Below the pieces are notes generated by a model, which was not told the origin of the DNA, did not search any database, and saw only the letters and a program-made list of their open reading frames with translations. Shown piece after piece: positions 1 through 7,333 of a stretch of DNA of 64,000 nt. The DNA comes from Dyadobacter sp. 3J3 (GTDB lineage: Bacteria; Bacteroidota; Bacteroidia; Cytophagales; Spirosomataceae). A program made the translations under genes and the position numbers. Location of the stretch: the NCBI RefSeq assembly GCF_009801115.1, contig NZ_VTOL01000004.1, positions 1 to 64,000 of the forward strand, given 5' to 3'. The stretch's first letter is position 1. Each line of letters starts with the position of its first letter.

Positions 1-14
1 ACTCAAAGAGCTTG

Positions 15-124
15 TTGGTGGCTATTGGCCCGGTGTTCACCTCTTCCCATCCCGAACAGAGAAGTTAAGCCCGGAACCGCCGATGATACTTGGGTCAAAC
101 CTGGTAAAGTAGGTAGCCGCCACA
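15..124 (+). rRNA. rrf: 5S ribosomal RNA
   Basis: This is a complete 5S rRNA, the small RNA of the large ribosomal subunit. The 5' strand TGGTGGC (17-23) pairs with GCCGCCA (116-122) to form helix I. The loop C core CCGAACAGAGAAGTTAAG (52-69) and the CGCCGATGATAC segment (78-89) match bacterial 5S. It lies at the window edge, so it is probably the last gene of an rRNA operon whose 23S gene lies to the left. The ends are placed to within a few bases. Confidence 0.95.
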
Positions 125-138
125 ATATTATTACAATC

Positions 139-170
139 AATCCCATCTTCATAAGAGATGGGATTTTTTT
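139..170 (+). terminator. Rho-independent terminator after 5S rRNA
   Basis: The stem AATCCCATCTT / AAGAGATGGGATT closes a short loop and is followed by seven T residues. It lies 15 bases after the 5S 3' end and should end the rRNA operon transcript. Confidence 0.85.
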
Positions 171-180
171 GGTTTATGGA

Positions 181-390
181 CACCTCTTCCGCGGCGCGCA
201 GTCCCACTCGGTCGCGACCCGGCCCGGCTACGCGACCCGGAACAGAGAAGTTAAGGGGCACGCCTAGTGCGCCCAGGTCAGCGTGACTCCGACCAGAACC
301 GCCGATGATACCGCGCTGCGCAGGCTTGAACTAGCCGCTCCCGATCAAACCTGGTAAAGTAGGTCGGGCCGCGTAGGTAGCCGCCACAAT
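181..390 (+). pseudogene. Broken, insert-interrupted second 5S rRNA copy
   Basis: Five blocks identical or nearly identical to the intact 5S occur in the right order: 181-190 (matches 38-47), 241-255 (55-69), 296-311 (74-89), 345-363 (95-113) and 374-391 (110-127). Between them lie four GC-rich stretches (191-240, 256-295, 312-344, 364-373) that replace or interrupt the 5S bases. The 5' strand of helices I and II is missing, so it cannot fold as a normal 5S. The blocks have almost no substitutions, which suggests a recent tandem 5S duplicate. The inserts contain short hairpins such as GGTCGCGACC (210-219), GTCAGCGTGAC and GGCTTGAACTAGCC. CCCGA / TCGGG encloses the fourth block. Whether it is expressed is unknown. 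Confidence 0.75.
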
Positions 391-409
391 ACTATTACAA
401 AATAAGAAA

Positions 410-439
410 AAGACCATCTCGAAAGGATGGTCTTTTTTT
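410..439 (+). terminator. Rho-independent terminator after the broken 5S copy
   Basis: AGACCATC, the loop TCGAAA and GGATGGTCT are followed by a T run. Its position relative to the broken 5S mirrors that of the first terminator, which supports duplication of a 5S-plus-terminator unit. Confidence 0.8.
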
Positions 440-1727
440 ATGCCGTTTATCGCTTCACACCTTCGTGGCCGGGTGGCAAGCCACGGATCTCATAAACTTG
501 TGGAAAGGATAGGATTTTTTAGGTTTGTGTTTTAACCGAACCTATTTACTTTGGAGGGTTTCCCTGCCTATCATTCAGTTCCTTTTAACAAATTCATTCT
601 ATAAAATTTGTAATTCAAACTGATCGCTCTAAATGCCAGTGTCTGCGATGCGCATATTGATTAGAATAAGACATGGTAGAATAATCCAGAAAAAAATAAT
701 AAACTTTCGAAAGCCTCTTTAGAACAATTAGAGAAGTTTTTCTTTATATCTAAGCCCAGTTGGCTATATACTACCGAATGAAAAGTAGTTGACAGTGATT
801 GGATTGTGTTAGCTAATGTAATGCGGATCAGCTGTGAGTTTTCATAATAAACAACCGAAACCCCCTTTATCGTAATGCTACCGAAAAAAACCGGTTGGTC
901 AACGTGTAATAAACCATTTTCACGTGCAATGGTTGTCTTTAGGAACATTGCAGGAAAAATCTTCATAAAACACCTATGAAAAACGTTGGATCATGAAAAT
1001 GACGACATTCAGCAGACAAATGTTTCTATTTTAATTCTCAAACAGAAATATAAACAACCGCTTACTGGGAACAATAAATGATACCGGTAAACATGCGCTC
1101 TCAAAAGGGCCAAATACAAAGAAGTTAACTACTATTTGAGTATTTTTTCGACCTAAAAACATTTAACCTGGCATTGGATCTCAGTCATAACTTCACAAAA
1201 ACACCTGAAAAGAATTTACTTATCTACTCTGGCTAGCCAAGTGGAACGCCGATGCGGTAGTATGAATGTTCAATTGTGATGAAACTTTGGAGCTGTTAAT
1301 TTCGAATGATCTTGAAAATCATTTTATTTGATCCTCTGACATTATATTCTATTGGTTGATTATGTGCAGTGAAACGGCCGTTGATCCTATCCCAGGTTCG
1401 TGAAATATTCAATCCCTAGCCGTTAAAAATTTTCACGTATGAAATTATAATATTCGTTGTCATTGAAATTCTCTGGGACTAAATAAAGGCTGTAAATGCT
1501 TATTTATTACTGAGATTATATTGGGCCTTTATTACTTTTGAAATTATTAGTTAAGGGCTATATTAAAAAATACAGATAAAAGCTACTAAAATAGTTCCCA
1601 ATGTCTTTTTGTAAAGGAGCCGATTGATCATTGGTTACTTACTGATGAATTCAGATGTTATATCTGTAACAAAATTGCCGTTATTATATTAATTTTCGCA
1701 AGTCAAGGAGAAATTAATTCTGATTAT
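440..1727. other. Long gene-poor stretch
   Basis: About 1.3 kb without a convincing gene. Contents seen: a weak hairpin CGTGGC / GCCACG (464-485), the doubtful reading frame at 661-966 described separately, and a perfect 10-bp palindrome AACGGCCGTT (1373-1382). No tRNA, mobile element or clear promoter was found. Stop codons are frequent in all frames after 970. Confidence 0.6.
661..966 (-). CDS. Doubtful small hypothetical protein, possible remnant
   Basis: A 101-residue frame stands alone in a gene-poor stretch. I do not recognise it with certainty. The middle part (about residues 28-55, with GVSVVYYENSQL) resembles one unit of bacterial repeat proteins that carry a hydrophobic-YENG-L pattern, as in some antitoxin-like or beta-solenoid proteins. 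Only one unit is present and the expected Gly after Asn is Ser. The C-terminus, rich in Phe and Leu, does not continue the pattern. It may be a decayed fragment or a chance frame. Confidence 0.3.
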   Translation of the reverse strand: MKIFPAMFLKTTIARENGLLHVDQPVFFGSITIKGVSVVYYENSQLIRITLANTIQSLSTTFHSVVYSQLGLDIKKNFSNCSKEAFESLLFFSGLFYHVLF

Positions 1728-2072
1728 ATGCAGTCTGTAAAAGAATTACGGGTAAGGTATTGGATTTATCTGGATGGCAATAAGTTTTTCGGTCTTGGCC
1801 GTGCTCAATTGCTTAAGCATATTGATGAATCCGGATCCATTGCGAATGCGGCGAAAGCTATGGGTATGTCCTATAAAAAGGCTTGGGCTATGGTGGATGA
1901 TATGAATTCAAAATCGAAAGATCCGTACGTAATAGCGAAAAAGGGAGGTAAAAGTGGGGGAGGAACGGAGCTTACCGAAGCAGGCAAAAGGATTTTGAGA
2001 GCCTACGACAGTCTAAACGCTAAACTTGCCGCGGTTGTGGAGAGTGAATTGGAAATTTTAAATTTAATGTAA
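1728..2072 (+). CDS. ModE-type winged helix-turn-helix regulator
   Basis: A 114-residue DNA-binding protein resembling the isolated N-terminal domain of the molybdate regulator ModE (LysR-like winged helix). The helix-turn-helix covers about residues 26-58 (LLKHIDESGSIANAAKAMGM). The wing carries the typical GGKSGGGTELTEAG segment. No C-terminal molybdate-binding (Mop/TOBE) domain is present, and no molybdate transporter lies nearby. The ligand, if any, and the targets are therefore unknown. Single-domain proteins of this kind are common in Bacteroidota. An AAGGAG sequence lies at 1704-1709, too far from the ATG to act as a normal ribosome binding site. It ends 15 bases before the convergent OpgC-like gene. 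Confidence 0.85.
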   Translation: MQSVKELRVRYWIYLDGNKFFGLGRAQLLKHIDESGSIANAAKAMGMSYKKAWAMVDDMNSKSKDPYVIAKKGGKSGGGTELTEAGKRILRAYDSLNAKLAAVVESELEILNLM

Positions 2073-2087
2073 TTTAGTTTCCAACTG

Positions 2088-3236
2088 TCAGTTTTGATTG
2101 ATTTCGGCCATAATGGTATCGTGAGCTTGAAATAACTCAGTTTTTACAATAGTAACATCAACGCCGGCAAGTTTCTTCCGGGCTATTTTTTGGGAATACA
2201 GATGCATAAATGCAGGAATAAAAAGAGTAATTGCTGCCAAAATCTGAACTGCAATTCTACCGGCGTATCCAAAGCTGAAAATTTCCGGCCTGAATGGCTC
2301 AATAAAGTATACCAGCAGTACTTGAAATACAAATACTTGTAACGAATGACGGCCTAAAAATGCAAGTGATTTTATGTGGGGAAAGTATTTGAATCTTATT
2401 GCATAATCGATAATGTAAGCGATTATAAATACATTCAATAGCCTGAAAATTTGTAAACTGGGTTTGTTAGAATTGTACAGAATTATTTGAAACATATCTC
2501 TATCTGCTCCTTTATAATATCGGATAAAGGCAAGAATTATGAAAATAATTAAAGCGGGGAAAAGAATTTTTCTGGACTTTGGAACAATTTCCTTCCCAAT
2601 AGCACGGGAATATCCAAAATAACAGCCTGCTATAAAAAGTATTTGCCAGGAAAAAGGATTAAAAAAACCTGAATTCAAACTGAAAGGATTGGAAAACCTT
2701 GCACTAACATACTGAAATTGACTTACAAGCCATAGTAAAAGGCTAAGTGATAAAATCAGCGTTGTTTTTTGATTTACAAAAGCTTTTAATGCCAGAAAAC
2801 CGATTGGAATAAACAGAATATACAAAGGCAAAATATCCAGATGTTCAGGTTGGAATAGCAAAAGCGCATATGCAAACAGGGCTTTTTGAGGTTTTTCGGC
2901 AAAAGTCGCTAATCCATTAAATTGCCATTGTTTAAGAAAAGGAACATTTATAAAATACGGAATCAGAAGTATTAAAAGAAGTGTCAAGTGATACCAATAA
3001 ATTTTCAGAGATCGCTTGTAGAGAGTAGGAAAAGTTACACATTGTCCCCGTATTAATCTTTTACCATAAACAAGGCACAATATATAACCTGATAAAAAGA
3101 CAAAACCTTCTGCTGCTGAAACGAAACTCATAGGTTGAAAAGTAAGGACACATAGCGGTCCTCCGATATGATTTATTGTTATCATTACTAATAATATTCC
3201 CCTTAAAACATCCAATGAATTGTCTCGTTTAGTCAT
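2088..3236 (-). CDS. OpgC-like integral membrane acyltransferase
   Basis: A 382-residue membrane protein of the OpgC family, related to acyltransferase-3 enzymes. In Proteobacteria OpgC succinylates periplasmic glucans. Here the acceptor is unknown, since no glucan synthesis genes are adjacent. The N-terminus has the family signature: RDNSLDVLRGILLVMITINH (residues 4-23), with the conserved D-LRG and a membrane His. EGFVFLSGYI follows near residue 43. About ten hydrophobic segments span the protein. It sits alone between a convergent regulator and dxs. A palindrome about 110 bases upstream (3349-3368) may be an operator. Confidence 0.8.
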   Translation of the reverse strand: MTKRDNSLDVLRGILLVMITINHIGGPLCVLTFQPMSFVSAAEGFVFLSGYILCLVYGKRLIRGQCVTFPTLYKRSLKIYWYHLTLLLILLIPYFINVPFLKQWQFNGLATFAEKPQKALFAYALLLFQPEHLDILPLYILFIPIGFLALKAFVNQKTTLILSLSLLLWLVSQFQYVSARFSNPFSLNSGFFNPFSWQILFIAGCYFGYSRAIGKEIVPKSRKILFPALIIFIILAFIRYYKGADRDMFQIILYNSNKPSLQIFRLLNVFIIAYIIDYAIRFKYFPHIKSLAFLGRHSLQVFVFQVLLVYFIEPFRPEIFSFGYAGRIAVQILAAITLFIPAFMHLYSQKIARKKLAGVDVTIVKTELFQAHDTIMAEINQN

Positions 3237-3348
3237 GTAAGGTGTTTATCTTAATTATTTATCTGATCCAATTTGGATAAATTGAATACTAATAAAATTA
3301 CGCAGTGCTTCGTAATTGTGTTGCGATGAAATTTTAAAATAACTTAAT

Positions 3349-3368
3349 AAGTATACAGAAGTATACTT
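3349..3368. promoter_or_regulatory. Perfect inverted repeat, possible operator
   Basis: AAGTATAC, AGAA, GTATACTT: perfect 8-bp arms with a 4-nt spacer. It lies upstream of the OpgC-like gene (minus strand) and downstream of dxs. There is no T run, so it is not a terminator. The size suits a TetR- or MarR-type binding site, which is an inference. Confidence 0.4.
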
Positions 3369-3474
3369 TTACTATCGTTTTATCGACAAATCTTAAATTT
3401 TTCTAAAAATTTGGAGGTTTTCTGAACATTACTCATTTTTCTAAATTTATTTTTGGAAGTAGGATATTCCAAAA

Positions 3475-3519
3475 ATAAACCTCTGAAACTAGCTTTTAAG
3501 CTACTTTCAGAGGTTTACA
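3475..3519 (-). terminator. Terminator downstream of dxs
   Basis: The arms AAACCTCTGAAA and TTTCAGAGGTTT enclose an inner AGCTT/AAGCT pairing, just past the dxs stop codon. A T-rich stretch follows on the minus strand. Confidence 0.7.
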
Positions 3520-3537
3520 AAATCTTTTAACTATAAT

Positions 3538-5472
3538 CTATAAACTGATGGTTGCGCCTGTATGCATTAAGGAACGTATCGCGTGCATAATTCCTTCGGT
3601 ATCAAACCCGCACTCGTGATGTAATTCAGCAGGTTCGCCATGTTCAACAAGTGAATCCGGAATTCCTAGTCGTTTAACACGGGCATTGTATCCGTTATCA
3701 ATCATAAATTCCAATACAGCACTTCCAAAGCCTCCTTGTAAACAACCATCTTCCACAGTAATTACGCGGTCATAAAGATTGAAAATTTCGTGAAGCATAT
3801 TTTCATCCAGAGGTTTTACAAAACGCATATCATAATGCGCAACATCTATACCTTCTTTTTCGAGAATCGAATGCGCATCCACAACATAATTTCCTACAGG
3901 TCCTAATGTCAAAATCGCTATATCAGTACCGTCTTTAATTTTCCGACCTTTTCCTATTTTTATTTCTTCAAAAGGCGTTTGCCATTGAGGCATCACACCG
4001 TTTCCGCGAGGATATCGTATTGTAAATGCCTGGCTGCCCTTTTGGATTATATCAAGTTGTGCAGTGTACATCAGATTACGCAACTCCTGCTCATTCATAG
4101 GTGAAGAAACGATCATATTGGGTATACAACGCATAAATGCAATGTCATAAGCACCATGATGCGTTGGCCCGTCAGCTCCTACCAAACCGGCCCTGTCCAG
4201 ACAGAATATAACAGGAAGTTCCTGCATACATACATCGTGAACTACCTGATCGTAGGATCGCTGCATGAAAGTGGAATAAATATTACAATAAACCACTTCG
4301 CCCCTTGTAGCCATTCCGGCAGAGAACGTCACCGCATGTTGCTCGGCAATTCCTACATCGAAAGCTCTGTCGGGCATTGCCTTCATCATAATATTCAAAG
4401 AAGATCCTGACGGCATAGCAGGTGTAACGCCAACGATTTTGGAATTTTTTTCTGCTAATTCTACTAATGTATTTCCAAATACATCCTGGTATTTAGGAGG
4501 TTGTGGGGTATCATAAACTTTTTTCTTGATCTCTCCTGTAATTTTATCAAAGACTCCAGGTGCGTGCCATTTAGTCTGATCCTTTTCAGCAGGCCCGTAT
4601 CCTTTTCCTTTTACAGTCAAACAATGTAAAATTTTAGGTCCCGGAATACTTTTCAGGTCATTCAAAACTTCTGTTAAATGACCGATATCATTACCATCAA
4701 TCGGGCCAAAATAACGTAAACCCAGCGATTCAAAAAGATTGCTCTGACGAAGAATTGCGGTTTTCATCATTGTTTCAACTTTTGAAACAACTTCCTGCGC
4801 ACTCTTTCCAAAATTGCTCATCTTTCCGAGCATATTCCAGACTTCGTCTCTAAGTTTATTGTAGGTATGAGAAGTGGTAATATCCGTCAGATATTCTTTT
4901 AATGCACCAACATTCGGGTCGATGGCCATGCAATTATCATTCAGGATAATCAACAAATTGGAATCTGTTGCTCCCGCATGATTCATTCCTTCAAAAGCCA
5001 AACCGGCTGTCATAGCACCATCGCCAATGATCGCAATATGCTGGCGATCGTGATGATTTTGCAGTGCAGACGCCACAGCCATACCCAGCGCAGAAGAAAT
5101 TGAGGTAGACGAATGACCTACGCCAAAGGCATCATACATGCTTTCCTTTCGTTTTGGAAATCCTGAAAGCCCGCCATAAGTCCGGTTTGAATGAAAATTA
5201 TCCCGGCGTCCGGTTAATATTTTATGGCCATAAGCCTGATGTCCCACATCCCACACAAGCTGGTCGTCGGGTGTATTAAATACGTAATGAAGTGCTACTG
5301 TTAATTCAACCACACCAAGACTCGCGCCAAAATGACCTCCATAAACGGAAACATTATCAATGATATACTGACGTAACTCGTTACAAACCTGGGGAAGTTG
5401 AGTACGGTCGAGCTTTCTTAAATCCTCGGGAGAATCAATCTTGGCAAGTAGTTTTCCTGGTGTAATAAGCAT
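3538..5472 (-). CDS. dxs: 1-deoxy-D-xylulose-5-phosphate synthase
   Basis: This enzyme condenses pyruvate with glyceraldehyde 3-phosphate, using thiamine diphosphate, in the first step of the MEP isoprenoid pathway. At 644 residues it has the usual length. Visible marks are HQAYGHKILTGRR (78-90), the thiamine-diphosphate/Mg motif GDGAM (150-154) to NDN (178-180), and the transketolase pyrimidine-domain segment GIAEQHAVTFSAGMA with its catalytic Glu near residue 380. The C-terminal domain has EDGCLQGGFGSAV. It is last in a minus-strand run after mutL and two rhomboid genes. The next MEP gene, dxr, lies at 36.1 kb and not next to it. Confidence 0.97.
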   Translation of the reverse strand: MLITPGKLLAKIDSPEDLRKLDRTQLPQVCNELRQYIIDNVSVYGGHFGASLGVVELTVALHYVFNTPDDQLVWDVGHQAYGHKILTGRRDNFHSNRTYGGLSGFPKRKESMYDAFGVGHSSTSISSALGMAVASALQNHHDRQHIAIIGDGAMTAGLAFEGMNHAGATDSNLLIILNDNCMAIDPNVGALKEYLTDITTSHTYNKLRDEVWNMLGKMSNFGKSAQEVVSKVETMMKTAILRQSNLFESLGLRYFGPIDGNDIGHLTEVLNDLKSIPGPKILHCLTVKGKGYGPAEKDQTKWHAPGVFDKITGEIKKKVYDTPQPPKYQDVFGNTLVELAEKNSKIVGVTPAMPSGSSLNIMMKAMPDRAFDVGIAEQHAVTFSAGMATRGEVVYCNIYSTFMQRSYDQVVHDVCMQELPVIFCLDRAGLVGADGPTHHGAYDIAFMRCIPNMIVSSPMNEQELRNLMYTAQLDIIQKGSQAFTIRYPRGNGVMPQWQTPFEEIKIGKGRKIKDGTDIAILTLGPVGNYVVDAHSILEKEGIDVAHYDMRFVKPLDENMLHEIFNLYDRVITVEDGCLQGGFGSAVLEFMIDNGYNARVKRLGIPDSLVEHGEPAELHHECGFDTEGIMHAIRSLMHTGATISL

Positions 5473-5562
5473 ATAGAAAGCTATTGAAAATCAAATTTTG
5501 GTAATCGGCCTGAACCTAATAACATGCGCAAAATTAAACAAATAGATGATGACTACTGCTTT

Positions 5563-6480
5563 TTATTTTTGCTGACTAGCTTTGAACAGTTTTTGCTTTT
5601 CTTCTTTGGTAAGGCTCTCGTATCCTGACTTAGAAATTTTATCCAAAATAGTATCAATTTCATTTTGGTCTGGCATTTCTATGGTTGACGAGGTAGATGA
5701 CGAAGAATATACGCTGGTACTTCTGTATACCTGTCTTTCACGGTACGTCACCTGCATCGAAGGACGTCTGCGGAAAAGCCCAGTCCATCCGTTCATAATA
5801 GCGTAGATAGGTTTACCCAGGTCGGTACCGTTTTGCAACAATTTGATAAAAATATACCCAACCAATGCACCACCTAAATGTGCTAAATTGCCTCCTGCGT
5901 TAGGTCCAACGGTTTGTGCAAGTGATAATATGATATAGAAAAGTGCTATAAACTTGATACGTATAGGACCTAAAAATATCAGGTTGAAAGTATAATTAGG
6001 AAGTAATGTAGAAGCGCCGACTGCAACAGAAAATGCAGCTGCGGAAGCACCCAGCATGGTTGAACTTTCTACCTGAGTCTGGAAAAAAGGAAGCAGATTA
6101 TAAATAAGCATATAGATCATCCCACCTGCAATTCCACCTAAAAAATAAAGGGCAACGACACGTTTTGCTCCAAGATATTCGTCAATCAGTTTACCAAACC
6201 AATACAAGAACATCATATTGAACAAAATATGGAAAATATCTTCGTGTGTGAAGAAATACGTAATGAGTGTCCAAGGCTTTCGGATAAACTCATGGGGAGA
6301 TGCCGGAAGCTCAAGTGCATCAATAATCCAGCTATAAATATTGGATGACTGACTAAGTGTAAAAATGATTTTTACCAATAGCAATACCAGAAAAACGGCC
6401 GTATTAATTAAAATAATTTTTACGAGCGAATTCTCCGATTTCTCAAATTCTCTCTTGATGTCGTCAACAATATTGCTCAT
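5563..6480 (-). CDS. Rhomboid-family intramembrane serine protease (first of pair)
   Basis: A 305-residue polytopic protein that cleaves membrane proteins within the bilayer; its substrates are unknown. The catalytic Ser lies in LGASAAAF (Ser146) and the catalytic His in NLAHLGG (His201). HILFNMMFLYWFGK in the second segment is also typical. The residue after the catalytic Ser is Ala, where most active rhomboids have Gly (GASG). About six membrane segments are followed by a cytoplasmic tail of about 85 residues rich in Ser and charged residues. The start lies 9 bases after the stop of the neighbouring rhomboid, so the two are probably co-transcribed with mutL and dxs. Confidence 0.9.
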   Translation of the reverse strand: MSNIVDDIKREFEKSENSLVKIILINTAVFLVLLLVKIIFTLSQSSNIYSWIIDALELPASPHEFIRKPWTLITYFFTHEDIFHILFNMMFLYWFGKLIDEYLGAKRVVALYFLGGIAGGMIYMLIYNLLPFFQTQVESSTMLGASAAAFSVAVGASTLLPNYTFNLIFLGPIRIKFIALFYIILSLAQTVGPNAGGNLAHLGGALVGYIFIKLLQNGTDLGKPIYAIMNGWTGLFRRRPSMQVTYRERQVYRSTSVYSSSSTSSTIEMPDQNEIDTILDKISKSGYESLTKEEKQKLFKASQQK

Positions 6481-6489
6481 CTTCTTCTT

Positions 6490-7275
6490 TCAATAAAAAT
6501 TTTGTCTTTGTGTGCCCCAATAACGCAACAATATATATGCAAATAGCATTCCTCCAACGTGTGCAAAATGCGCAACATTATCAGATTGTGCATTTTGTAT
6601 CCCTGAATACAGTTCATATAATCCGTAACACGCAACAAAGTATTTCGCCTTGATCGGAAACGGAATAAAGAGCATAAAAAGCTCCGTGTTTGGAAACAAC
6701 ATTCCAAACGCCATTAAAATCCCAAAAATTGCACCCGACGCACCCACCATAGGTGTGCCAATGCTTGCCTGATATACGCTTTTAACTGCGACAATACTAT
6801 TTTGAATATACGAAGGATTGGTAGGATTTTCTTCAAAAGCATTAAAAAAATCAAGATTGGCCTGATAAAAACCTTTTGCATGATGACTCATAAAGTCAAC
6901 AAGGCCGTCCGGGGTTGGATATTGAACGTAAACCTGCACTGATTTAAGTAGTTGCGCATTTTCATAATACCCGATTCCAGAGAAAAGAAGTCCCGCGCCA
7001 ATCCCTGTAAAGAAGTAAAAAAACAGGAATTTTTTTGGTCCCCACATCCTTTCAAGCAAAGGCCCAAACATAAACAAACCGAACATATTACTAAATAAAT
7101 GCCCGAAACCTCCATGTAAAAACATATAGGAAACAAATTGATAGGGCATAAAAGCAGGCGACAGAATTGGCATCAATGCAAATCTGTTGCTGATTGGTAA
7201 GATATATGCGTCAACAATAAAAAACAGAACATTCAGGATCAGTAAATTTCTAACCGTCGGCGTTATTTGTAACAT
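6490..7275 (-). CDS. Rhomboid-family intramembrane serine protease (second of pair)
   Basis: A 261-residue rhomboid protease with the canonical GASGAIFG motif (catalytic Ser180) and His239 in VAHFAHVGG. The segment HGGFGHLFSNMFGLFMFG (54-71) is the conserved HxxxN region. A hydrophilic insertion of about 55 residues (109-165) lies between membrane segments 3 and 4. This is the classical active-site version, unlike its neighbour with GASAA. It lies downstream of mutL with a gap of about 58 bases. I recall mutL next to rhomboid genes as a recurring arrangement in Bacteroidota. Confidence 0.92.
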   Translation of the reverse strand: MLQITPTVRNLLILNVLFFIVDAYILPISNRFALMPILSPAFMPYQFVSYMFLHGGFGHLFSNMFGLFMFGPLLERMWGPKKFLFFYFFTGIGAGLLFSGIGYYENAQLLKSVQVYVQYPTPDGLVDFMSHHAKGFYQANLDFFNAFEENPTNPSYIQNSIVAVKSVYQASIGTPMVGASGAIFGILMAFGMLFPNTELFMLFIPFPIKAKYFVACYGLYELYSGIQNAQSDNVAHFAHVGGMLFAYILLRYWGTQRQNFY

Positions 7276-7333
7276 TCTAATTCAAAATCAAAAGTTTGTA
7301 ATCTATAACTCTTTAAGAAATATTTTCGTTTCC

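Noticed and set aside
25..267. Open frames across the 5S rRNA
   Set aside because: They cover the 5S gene, its terminator and the broken copy, so they are not coding.
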